From a virus, in IMG/VR virus record IMGVR_UViG_3300029319_000006, positions 62,001 to 126,000 of that record: DNA of 64,000 nt; one strand, 5' to 3'. The position numbers and the translations under genes were made by a program. A model generated the notes under the pieces. The model searched no databases. It saw nothing but the letters and a program-made list of their open reading frames with translations, and had not been told where the DNA came from. This document shows positions 37,160 through 44,433 of the stretch, piece after piece. Numbering within the stretch: position 1 is the first letter of the stretch; every line of letters starts with the position of its first letter.

Positions 37160-38104
37160 TTATCCTACTACAAATTGTTGTGAAGATTTGTAATTTGCTG
37201 TTACCTTCAATGATTCATAATATCCATCAAAGGCTTGTTTAGCATTTTGTTGTCTCTCATTCAATTCATTATCTGAATAAGCAGCTACTTCATATTTTCT
37301 TAAAAAATACCATGTAGCATTAGATTCTCCTGGACCTTGATCAAAGTTAGTAGTTTTAAATGGATCAGATAAATGATTCCAAACTTTATGAGCTGGATTT
37401 GTTTTCATATCTATTATTAAAAATTCTAACTGAGTAAAGAAGTCTTCCCAAGGCTTGTTTCTAGTTTCAGCAAACGACACTAATTGCTGATATCTTCCAA
37501 CATTAGCATTCCATTGTGCTAATCCAAAAGAGTTTTCTATTGAACTTCTATTTTCTGCAGTTGGATCCAGAAGTGATTCTTTCATAAGGTTGCCTGTTAT
37601 ACCAGCTGCAGCTCTTGTAGATAATCCAGCTTTAACTAGATACTGCATTATAATAATCATTTTTGTATTAAAATCACTGTCACCATTATTATATAATGTT
37701 TCTAGTTTTTTGTCAAGTATTATACCTTGAGTAACATATTGAGAAGTTAATGGTTGCCCTGGATTTGTTTTATCAATTCTATCTCTTTGTACACTAGAAG
37801 GAATTCCTTGATGTCCTAAACTTCCTAATATTAAAGGTTTTTGTGAAGCAGATCCATCTAAGAAAATTCCAAACACAAAAGCACCTTCTAACAATTGAGG
37901 AATAAGTCCAATACCAGATACTCCTCCTTCAGTAGTAGGAATCATACACTTTGCATAAGGTAAATCTTTATCAGGAACATCTGGAGAATGTAAACCGATT
38001 ACTCTTATTTGTACTCTATCAAATAAACCATCTTTTGAAGAACCAGTAACACTTCTAACAACTCTAGCAAGAAACCATCTATTATTATCACCATAATAAT
38101 TCAT
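37160..38104 (-). CDS. gp5: gp5-type hub protein: OB fold plus tail lysozyme
   Basis: In this 314-residue protein residues 1-105 match the T4 gp5 OB-fold domain: NRWFLARVVRSVT, RVQIRVIGLHSPD, GGVSGIGLIPQLLEGAFVFG and PLILGSLGHQG (T4: NNLNWFVGVVEDR, RVRVRVVGLHPP, GTRVYGHFLD, GIVLGTYGG). Residues about 150-290 contain AGITGNLMKESLLDP (E176) and SFGLAQWNANVGRY, a phage tail lysozyme domain (Phage_lysozyme2-like) unrelated to the T4-type gp5 lysozyme insert. The beta-helix needle of gp5 is encoded separately at 33,169. Its stop overlaps the gp27-like gene start side by 4 bases. Confidence 0.85.
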   Translation of the reverse strand: MNYYGDNNRWFLARVVRSVTGSSKDGLFDRVQIRVIGLHSPDVPDKDLPYAKCMIPTTEGGVSGIGLIPQLLEGAFVFGIFLDGSASQKPLILGSLGHQGIPSSVQRDRIDKTNPGQPLTSQYVTQGIILDKKLETLYNNGDSDFNTKMIIIMQYLVKAGLSTRAAAGITGNLMKESLLDPTAENRSSIENSFGLAQWNANVGRYQQLVSFAETRNKPWEDFFTQLEFLIIDMKTNPAHKVWNHLSDPFKTTNFDQGPGESNATWYFLRKYEVAAYSDNELNERQQNAKQAFDGYYESLKVTANYKSSQQFVVG

Positions 38105-39477
38105 GTTGTTAATGGCCTTTCTGCTATTCTACCAATACTAGCTACCACATTATGTCTACTTCTTGGTATATCTATTATGTGACGTTTAGCTGTCATAATA
38201 TAATTTCCTGACCTTTTCTCATCATCTAATTTAAAGTTTTCAGGATCAGAATTTAACATTTCTAATTCTATTTGATGTCCTACACTTACATTAATATTAT
38301 TCAATGAAAATAATAAACCAGGAACAGTAATAGTATGTGGATTTCTAAACAGATATTTTATAAAATTATTTTTTATTATTGTTAATCTTTTTGATATTTC
38401 TCCTCCATAGTATCCTTCTAAACTAGATTCAGTAAAAGCATTCATGGAAAATGTAAAATATTTTCTACTAGTATATTCTTCTAATGGATCTGTCTTTAAT
38501 CCATCTGGATCTGTTGATTCTCTAAATCTAGTATCAATTGGAATAACATTTTGATCTGCAGGAAGAATACCAATTGCTGCAAGTTTTTCATATTCTTCTT
38601 TCATGTTTATTTGAGCATTCATAAACTCACCAGTGTTAACATCAAGATGAGAATAATTAGAACCTATGGCTCCAAGTTTTGCCATATCTAAAGTTCTTTC
38701 TAATCTACCAGAAGAATAATCACTTACTATTAATGCTTTTTCTTCTGGTGTTAAATCACCAGTTCCTCCGGCTAATGGTGTAGCTCCAACAGAATATATA
38801 AATGGTTTACCTTTATTAAATGGATCTCTTTCTAAAATACTTTCTAAATCAGTAAGTATTCTTTCTTTATATCCCAAACTACTAAATAAAAAATATGGAA
38901 GACCATTTTCAGTATGCATTTTGTTTACTATATTAGAAGCAGCTTCTAATGGTGTCATCCAAGGAACAATGTATCTTATTTCTGCTCCTTCTGGTTCTTT
39001 ACAATAATCAGGAACAAGACTTAAATTTAAATTTTCTGCTAATATTTTGGATACAACTTCTTTAGATGTTCCAGTGTATGATTTACTGATAGGTCTAAGA
39101 TAACTAAAGTAAGCACAATTTTCTAATATATCTAATTCTAACAGAGAAGTTGTATCATTAACTTTTACAGTTCTTCTTATACTTGTAATCATAAATGTTT
39201 TTTCAATTAATCCTTCTTGACTTGCAGGATTTTTCAATACAATTTTTACTCTTTCTGTACCAGACATTTGAGTAATTCTATACAAATCATTATCATCAGC
39301 TATAACTAATTTACCAGTTAGGTAAGGTATCATTATATTTTCAAATATATTAAGTTCTACAGCAGTAGGAGCAGCTGTTTCTTGACCAGCTATATGTAAT
39401 TTAAGATTGTCTCTAAATCTTTCTGATGAAATTGATATTTCTACAATTTCAATTTGTTCAGCTGATAATAGTTGCAT
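38101..39477 (-). CDS. gp27: Baseplate hub subunit, gp27-like
   Basis: This 458-residue protein (T4 gp27 is 391) has an N-terminus with ISSERFRDNLKLHIAGQ, FENIMIPYLTGKLVIADDND and GTERVKIVLKNP, the pattern of gp27/D-type hub barrels. PWMTPLEAASNIVNKMHTEN and LPYFLFSSLGYKERILTDL follow, then the long MLNSDPENFKLDDEKRSGNY and IMTAKRHIIDI segment typical of the second barrel. It is immediately upstream of the gp5 OB-fold gene (4-base overlap), and gp27 and gp5 bind each other in T4. Identity is based on order and pattern. Confidence 0.78.
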   Translation of the reverse strand: MQLLSAEQIEIVEISISSERFRDNLKLHIAGQETAAPTAVELNIFENIMIPYLTGKLVIADDNDLYRITQMSGTERVKIVLKNPASQEGLIEKTFMITSIRRTVKVNDTTSLLELDILENCAYFSYLRPISKSYTGTSKEVVSKILAENLNLSLVPDYCKEPEGAEIRYIVPWMTPLEAASNIVNKMHTENGLPYFLFSSLGYKERILTDLESILERDPFNKGKPFIYSVGATPLAGGTGDLTPEEKALIVSDYSSGRLERTLDMAKLGAIGSNYSHLDVNTGEFMNAQINMKEEYEKLAAIGILPADQNVIPIDTRFRESTDPDGLKTDPLEEYTSRKYFTFSMNAFTESSLEGYYGGEISKRLTIIKNNFIKYLFRNPHTITVPGLLFSLNNINVSVGHQIELEMLNSDPENFKLDDEKRSGNYIMTAKRHIIDIPRSRHNVVASIGRIAERPLTT

Positions 39478-39480
39478 ATT

Positions 39481-40515
39481 TTATTGTCTCAAAAGTCTTT
39501 GAAATTCAGAATGAATTTGACTTACTACTTCTGGTGTGAATATTTTTATTAATCTTAGATCGTTATTTTGATTTGTTAATCTATCTATATTTCTTATTTT
39601 AGTTAATCCGCTTGTTCCAGATGTTTCATTATCTACACCTCTTCCTGTATCAGTTAAGATAGGAAGATCTGCATAATTACCATCTGTATCTTCATAATGA
39701 TGAATTGCTTGGTCTTGATCACTAGTTGATAATATTCTTAAAATAGATGTACTTGCTCCAGACCATTGAGTTGTATCAGACACACCTCTTACAGAAAACA
39801 AATCAACATTATCAGCAATTGTATTAGATGATAATACAGCAGTAGCTGTTGCTTGATTACCTGATGGATCTGTTGGACTTGAAATAGTAACTGTAGGAGC
39901 ACTTACATAATTATCTCCTCCTTCTGTTACAGTAATAGAAGTAATATTTCCTGATGCATTAATAACAGCTGCAGCCTTAGCTCCACTACCTGAACCACCA
40001 GAGAATGTAATAGTAGGTAAAGAAGTATATCCAGAACCACCTGAATTCAATGTTATAGATCTAACTTCTAAAATTGGTTTAACAATTATCTGTCCTAAAT
40101 CTAAATCTTTAGATAAAATTTTTGCTTTGAATGGTGGATTAGAAAAAGGTTCTCTAGCAACAATATCTCCAACATAAAATTTACCATGTAAAGATCTATT
40201 AGTTGATAATACTGTATTAGGATAATATTTTTTGGATAAAGTAAAAATTTCACTTTCCGATAATGGCCATCCTTGTTGTCTTAGTTTATCATTCAGTAAA
40301 TAAAATGTCCAATAATAATCTTGAGTACCATATAATTGATAAGATAGGTTATCTGGTCTTTCATTATCTTTTATGTGATACAGTTCATAAAATGATAAAT
40401 CATCTTTAAATTGATCTACAATATCTACATAAGCTGTTAAATTTTGAAATGCAGCTGAATTTATCTCATCTCCAAAATTATAACTTACAAATGGAAAATT
40501 TTTAAAAAAGGACAT
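39481..40515 (-). CDS. gp53: Baseplate wedge subunit gp53 with inserted GGSGY domain
   Basis: This 344-residue protein (T4 gp53 is 196) has an N-terminal half that matches gp53: YELYHIKDNERPDNLSYQLY then GTQDYYWTFYLLNDKL (T4: YYIKGSPRPEELANAIYGNPQLYWVLLMCND). Its last residues LRLIKIFTPEVVSQIHSEFQ match LRQIKIIAKSDINSFMNDL. Between about residues 150 and 230 there is an inserted beta-repeat domain (SGGSGYTSLPTITFSGGSGS, then VTEGGDNYVSAPTVTIS). gp53 bridges neighbouring wedges during star assembly. It overlaps gp48 by one base and precedes the gp27-like gene by 3 bases. Confidence 0.87.
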   Translation of the reverse strand: MSFFKNFPFVSYNFGDEINSAAFQNLTAYVDIVDQFKDDLSFYELYHIKDNERPDNLSYQLYGTQDYYWTFYLLNDKLRQQGWPLSESEIFTLSKKYYPNTVLSTNRSLHGKFYVGDIVAREPFSNPPFKAKILSKDLDLGQIIVKPILEVRSITLNSGGSGYTSLPTITFSGGSGSGAKAAAVINASGNITSITVTEGGDNYVSAPTVTISSPTDPSGNQATATAVLSSNTIADNVDLFSVRGVSDTTQWSGASTSILRILSTSDQDQAIHHYEDTDGNYADLPILTDTGRGVDNETSGTSGLTKIRNIDRLTNQNNDLRLIKIFTPEVVSQIHSEFQRLLRQ

Positions 40516-41642
40516 TAATAACCTCCAGTAGCTACTTCACGTTTAGTGAGAGTTCTTACTTCTGTAAATTGAAGACTTAAATCTGTTTCTTGAACTTCAC
40601 CATCTGTATGAAATGACATGCCTGTTGGATTATAGTTTACATCAACGGCAGATAAGTGACAAGGTAAAATTCCTGTAGCAACATTTTTTACCTTTCCTAA
40701 ATTAGTTTTGTATAATAACTTAATATGAAATTCAGATGGATATCTTAATGCTGCAGATACACCAAAATTATTAGTTTGTTCAGGATACATTTCTTCTCTA
40801 AAAAATTGTATTATACTTTTTACAGATCTAGCTTCGTCTGGAGAAGTAGGAATCATTTTAAACGTAAACCTAAATGATCTTAAATTAGGTCCTTGTAACA
40901 TAGATCTACGATTAGGGTTTACAGCTATTCCTGTTGTAGTACTTACTGCACCTGATACTTCACTACTTACTCTTCTTGATAATCTTAACAATGCAATTTG
41001 TGCAGCTTCAGTTTGTGCACCTTTTCTTAACAATTCTGGTAATGCTTCAAAAGATTCTGTAATAGTACCATATGCATTAGATAACATTTGCATTCCAGTT
41101 TGATTACTCTGTAATCCTTGTTCTATTGCATTACCCAATATTCCTAAATCTATATTAGTGTAAGATACTGTATCCTGAAACTGTAATGCATTAGGAAGAT
41201 ATAATCTACAAGTTCTTCCTTTACCAATGTATTCAGGTAGTGGAGGTCTATCATCTCTTTTTGCATCTTGTATTTGTTTAGGAGTAGGTTGAATTGGTTT
41301 AATATCAACTTCCTTATTACCTGGTCCTACAGTATTATAATTATCTGAATTATTATCTTTTTTAATACCTAATAGATCAAAACCACCAGCACCTTTACTA
41401 ATATCTGTTACTAACGAATCAGCAAATGCACCTAACGGTTTAGGTGTTTTTTGTTTAGCAGTAAATGTGATATATCCTCCATAATCTTGTACGTTTTCCA
41501 ATGGAAATCTAAGTTGTTGAGGTGCTGTATCATTTACATTACCAGTACCTGGATTAATTCTAGCAGTTAATCCACTTGCAACTGTATCGAATACATTTGA
41601 TAACGGATTTGCTTTTGCAAATAGATTTGTGATATCTACCAT
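40515..41642 (-). CDS. gp48: Baseplate tail-tube cap gp48
   Basis: This 375-residue protein (T4 gp48 is 364) has LRFPLENVQDYGGYITFTAK, then LRSFRFTFKMIPTSPDEARS and VKSIIQFFREEMYPEQT in mid-protein. The C-terminus has HLSAVDVNYNPTGMSFHTDG, then LSLQFTEVRTLTKREV. The fold pattern (phi.f.f.m.P.s..E...i..ii..F) is that of the gp48/gp54 tube-baseplate family, and the final block fits the T4 sequence FTLEITMREIITLNRASLY. Its start is served by the minus-strand TATAAATA at 41676-41683. Confidence 0.82.
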   Translation of the reverse strand: MVDITNLFAKANPLSNVFDTVASGLTARINPGTGNVNDTAPQQLRFPLENVQDYGGYITFTAKQKTPKPLGAFADSLVTDISKGAGGFDLLGIKKDNNSDNYNTVGPGNKEVDIKPIQPTPKQIQDAKRDDRPPLPEYIGKGRTCRLYLPNALQFQDTVSYTNIDLGILGNAIEQGLQSNQTGMQMLSNAYGTITESFEALPELLRKGAQTEAAQIALLRLSRRVSSEVSGAVSTTTGIAVNPNRRSMLQGPNLRSFRFTFKMIPTSPDEARSVKSIIQFFREEMYPEQTNNFGVSAALRYPSEFHIKLLYKTNLGKVKNVATGILPCHLSAVDVNYNPTGMSFHTDGEVQETDLSLQFTEVRTLTKREVATGGY

Positions 41643-41652
41643 TTAATTCTCC

Positions 41653-41660
41653 ACTAAATA
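41653..41660 (+). promoter_or_regulatory. Possible late promoter (ACTAAATA) for gp4 operon
   Basis: ACTAAATA on the plus strand lies 32 bases before the gp4 ATG at 41692, in a 49-base divergent gap. It differs from TATAAATA in two of eight bases, so this is tentative. It would pair with the minus-strand late promoter in the same gap. Confidence 0.35.
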
Positions 41661-41675
41661 CAAAATAGTTAACAA

Positions 41676-41683
41676 TATTTATA
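41676..41683 (-). promoter_or_regulatory. T4-type late promoter (TATAAATA)
   Basis: A perfect TATAAATA on the minus strand lies 34 bases before the gp48 start at 41642. It heads the longest late operon in the window, through gp53, gp27-like, gp5 and the spike genes. Confidence 0.72.
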
Positions 41684-41691
41684 AGGCAATA

Positions 41692-42201
41692 ATGGCATAT
41701 TCTGGTCGCTATAAAGTCAAAAACAGATCCAAGTACAAAGGTAATGCTGATGAAGTAGTGTTTAGATCACTATGGGAAGCTAAAGTTTTCAAGTGGTGTG
41801 ATACTAATTCTCAAATAAAATTTTGGGGTTCTGAAGAAGTTGTCATACCTTATTTCTATGAAGTAGATAAAAAATATCACAGATATTTTATGGATTTAAA
41901 AATTACTTATAGTAATGGTAAAACAATATTAGTGGAAATAAAACCTGAAAAAGAAACTATTCCTCCTGATTTCAAAGGAAAGAGAACAAAAAGATATATT
42001 ACAGAAGGAATGACATATGTAAAAAATATGAATAAATGGGCAGCTGCACAAAACTATGCAGCAGATAGAGGATGGGGATTTGAAATATGGACAGAAAAAC
42101 ATTTACAAGCCATGAAATTATTACCCAATCCTAAGAATGAACTTAAACCTCTTCCTAAGCTAAAAAGATTAAAACCACTAAGATCTAAAAAAAGAAGATA
42201 A
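41692..42201 (+). CDS. gp4: Head completion protein gp4 (nuclease-fold)
   Basis: This 169-residue protein (T4 gp4 is 150) has the gp4/gp50 pattern: MAYSGRYKVKNRSKYKG, then FRSLWEAKVFKWCDTNSQIK, WGSEEVVIPYFYEVDKKYHR and YFMDLKI. ILVEIKPEKETIPP gives a PD-(D/E)xK-type core with the D in FMDLK and the E-x-K in VEIKP. T4 gp4 is needed for head completion and tail joining. It is first in the plus-strand operon, 9 bases before the next gene, and has an AAGG ribosome site. Confidence 0.9.
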   Translation: MAYSGRYKVKNRSKYKGNADEVVFRSLWEAKVFKWCDTNSQIKFWGSEEVVIPYFYEVDKKYHRYFMDLKITYSNGKTILVEIKPEKETIPPDFKGKRTKRYITEGMTYVKNMNKWAAAQNYAADRGWGFEIWTEKHLQAMKLLPNPKNELKPLPKLKRLKPLRSKKRR

Positions 42202-42209
42202 ATACTGTT

Positions 42210-42794
42210 ATGGCAAATTTGTTTAGAAACTTAGAACAACAGGCATTTAAAGCAGGGATTACTCCTAGAACTCAACAATCCAGAGAATGGTTTAGGAAAA
42301 AAGCTGCTGGTCTTAGAAGAATTAATAGAAATGCTTTGATGAGAGAAAAAGAACTAATAAGTTCTCCAAAGCATATTATTGGTTCTATGCAAATGTTTTT
42401 TTATGATCCAAAGACAAAAGATACATTACCTTATTATGATACATTTCCTCTTTCTGTCATAATAGGACCAGCTGATGGAGGATTTATGGGATTAAATTTG
42501 CATTATCTTCCTCCAATATTGAGAGCTAAATTTTTGGATAGCTTGTTAGATTTAGCAAGTAATAAAACATATGATGAAGATACAAAATTTAATATTAGAT
42601 ATAGTATGTTAAAAAGAGCTGCAAAATTTAGATATTTCAAACCATGTATAAAACATTATCTTTCCAGTAATGTAAGAAGTAAATTTTCTACAGTTTCTGC
42701 TACTGAATGGGAAATTGCAACATTTTTGCCAACAGCTCAATGGAAAAAGTCCAATTCCAGTAATGTTTATTCTCAATCAAGAAGGATGATTTAA
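42210..42794 (+). CDS. gp2-like DNA end-protector or head protein
   Basis: This 194-residue protein has NLEQQAFKAGITPRTQQSRE, FFYDPKTKDTLPYYDTFPLS and VIIGPADGGFMGLNLHYLPP, followed by FKPCIKHYLSS and TEWEIATFLPTAQWKK. I recall this family from T4-like cyanophages, where it is labelled DNA end protector (gp2) and sits beside gp4. T4 order 2-4-53 supports this, but alignment to T4 gp2 (274 aa) was not confirmed. The end overlaps the next start by one base (TAATG). Confidence 0.6.
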   Translation: MANLFRNLEQQAFKAGITPRTQQSREWFRKKAAGLRRINRNALMREKELISSPKHIIGSMQMFFYDPKTKDTLPYYDTFPLSVIIGPADGGFMGLNLHYLPPILRAKFLDSLLDLASNKTYDEDTKFNIRYSMLKRAAKFRYFKPCIKHYLSSNVRSKFSTVSATEWEIATFLPTAQWKKSNSSNVYSQSRRMI

Positions 42795-43531
42795 TGGTAC
42801 AATCAATTGATCAGTTAAAAAGTTTAGTAAGTGCTAAAGATGGTATAGCACGTCCTAATCTTTTTAGAATAAAATTTCCATCATTACCAGGAGCATCATC
42901 AGAAGAAATAAACATTTTATGTAAAGATGTTCAACTTCCAGGAAGACAAATTTTAAGTAACGAAAGAAGAATTGGTCTTAAAAGAGAAAAAGTACCTTAT
43001 GGTTATGCTGTAGAAGATATATCTTTAACATTTCATGTTTTAAATGATTATGGTATAAAAGAGTATTTTGAATCTTGGCAAAACCTAGCTATAAATCAAC
43101 AAACACAAGAAGTTGGTTATCAGAGAGGATATGGAGGATATGCTAGACAAGTTGAAATAGAACAATTCAAGAAGGTGACAAAACTTCCTAATAAATTTAC
43201 TTCAAGTATATCTAAAAGTTCTAATTCATTTCTACCTAAGTTAAGTGATCTTGATATAGTTCAAAGTTTTTTTGGTATACAAGATGAAATAAATGATTTA
43301 GTTGTTTATAAATGTAAATTAATTGATGCTTATCCAACTACATTAACAGCTATTCAACTTAATAATGAATTAGATGGAGTTGTAGAATTGAACATACAAT
43401 TGTCTTACACAAATTGGGAATCACCATTTGTACTTTCTCCATCTAATATAAAAGATGCAATTCAAACTAAAATAAGTTCAACGATAGTAGGATTTTTAAA
43501 TGACGGGATTAATAATTTAATTAAAATATAA
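42794..43531 (+). CDS. Tail-tube-fold protein, gp54-like tube initiator
   Basis: This 245-residue protein has PNLFRIKFPSLPGASSEE, INILCKDVQLPGRQILSNER and VEDISLTFHVLNDYGIKEYF, then YKCKLIDAYPTTLTAIQLNN and VVELNIQLSYTNWE. This is the gp19 tail-tube fold: an N-terminal strand, the CkdvqLPG loop, then the sltFhv strand. At 245 aa it is longer than gp19 (163) and nearer gp54 (320), and it lies beside gp26-family genes, so tube initiator (gp54) is favoured. A tube-protein paralogue cannot be excluded. Confidence 0.62.
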   Translation: MVQSIDQLKSLVSAKDGIARPNLFRIKFPSLPGASSEEINILCKDVQLPGRQILSNERRIGLKREKVPYGYAVEDISLTFHVLNDYGIKEYFESWQNLAINQQTQEVGYQRGYGGYARQVEIEQFKKVTKLPNKFTSSISKSSNSFLPKLSDLDIVQSFFGIQDEINDLVVYKCKLIDAYPTTLTAIQLNNELDGVVELNIQLSYTNWESPFVLSPSNIKDAIQTKISSTIVGFLNDGINNLIKI

Positions 43532-43543
43532 TAAGGATTTGAT

Positions 43544-44245
43544 ATGGCACTACCCAGACTAAATGATGTACCAAAATATACATTAAAAATACCATCAACA
43601 AAAAAGGAGATTACTTACAGACCATTTTTAGTTAAAGAGCAAAAAGTTTTACTTATGGCTCTTGAATCTCAAAATGATAAACAAATATTACAAGCAGTAT
43701 TAGATACAATTGAAGCATGTGTACTTGATAAAATAAATGCAACTAATTTAGCACTATTTGATTTAGAATATGTATTTTTAAAAATTAGATCTGTAAGTGT
43801 AGGAGAAGGAGCAGAAGTTACAATAAAATGTCAAAAGTGTGAGAATCCAGTAAAGACTAAAATAGATTTAAATAGTATTACTTTTGATAAAATGCCTGAA
43901 AATAGAATTAAAATAAATGACAAATATACTATACAAATGATGTATCCAACTTTTAATACTACTATATCAGGAGTATCTAATTCTACATTAGCAGAACAAG
44001 TATATATTTCTGCAATAGGATGTTTAGATAAACTACTTACAAATGATGAAGTGATAGATTTTAAAGATGAAACAGAAGAAGAAAAAAAGGCTTTCTTAGA
44101 AAGTTTAACTGCTCTTCAGTTTGAAAGTATAATTGAATTTGTAAATAATTTACCACGTTTGAGAAAAGAAGTAGAATATAAATGTGAAGAATGTAATACT
44201 ATTAATAAAACTACCCTGGAGGGGTTACAAGATTTTTTATCCTAG
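43544..44245 (+). CDS. gp26: Baseplate hub chaperone gp26
   Basis: This 233-residue protein (T4 gp26 is 208) begins PRLNDVPKYTLKIPSTKKEI and TYRPFLVKEQKVLLMALES, the gp26 signature. Cys pairs C96/C99 and C214/C217 suggest a zinc ribbon. The gene ends in GATTTTTTATCCTAG, where a TTTTTTA heptamer lies four bases before the stop in the correct frame for -1 slippage. An upstream GGAGGGG is also present. The gp26-only product is 233 residues; slippage would give about 296 residues with the extension described next. Confidence 0.85.
   Translation: MALPRLNDVPKYTLKIPSTKKEITYRPFLVKEQKVLLMALESQNDKQILQAVLDTIEACVLDKINATNLALFDLEYVFLKIRSVSVGEGAEVTIKCQKCENPVKTKIDLNSITFDKMPENRIKINDKYTIQMMYPTFNTTISGVSNSTLAEQVYISAIGCLDKLLTNDEVIDFKDETEEEKKAFLESLTALQFESIIEFVNNLPRLRKEVEYKCEECNTINKTTLEGLQDFLS
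44218..44239 (+). other. Candidate -1 frameshift signal (internal SD plus T TTT TTA)
   Basis: GGAGGGG at 44218-44224 is an internal Shine-Dalgarno-like element, followed by 8 bases and the heptamer T TTT TTA (44233-44239), aligned to the gp26 zero frame (TTT TTA). The gp26 stop (TAG, 44243-44245) follows four bases later. A 6-bp stem (ATGATT...AATCAT, 44255-44274) lies about 15 bases downstream. This is the dnaX-like arrangement known to promote slippage in bacteria. Confidence 0.72.
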
Positions 44246-44430
44246 GCCTTTCCCATGATTCTTTGACAAATCATTATCATGTAAATTATCAGTTAATACA
44301 AAACCACAAATATTCCTTAACTGATGTAGAAACAATGATACCATGGGAGAGGGAAATTTATTTAACTATGCTTATTGATGATATTAAAAAACAAAATGAA
44401 GAAGCACAAAAACAAAATATGCAAAGGTAA
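44239..44430 (+). CDS. gp26 -1 frameshift extension (gp51-like), no start codon
   Basis: In the -1 frame, codons run from ATC at 44239 to TAA at 44428-44430 without a stop, 63 residues. The sequence has LGLSHDSLTNHYHVNYQLIQ, then HKYSLTDVETMIPWEREIYL, a conserved-looking helical block. No ATG lies between the preceding in-frame stop (44206-44208) and the core of the block. I recall similar short proteins beside gp26 in T4-like marine phages labelled gp51, the hub assembly catalyst; that is memory, not verified. It probably exists as a gp26 fusion. Confidence 0.7.
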   Translation: MLGLSHDSLTNHYHVNYQLIQNHKYSLTDVETMIPWEREIYLTMLIDDIKKQNEEAQKQNMQR

Positions 44431-44433
44431 GTC

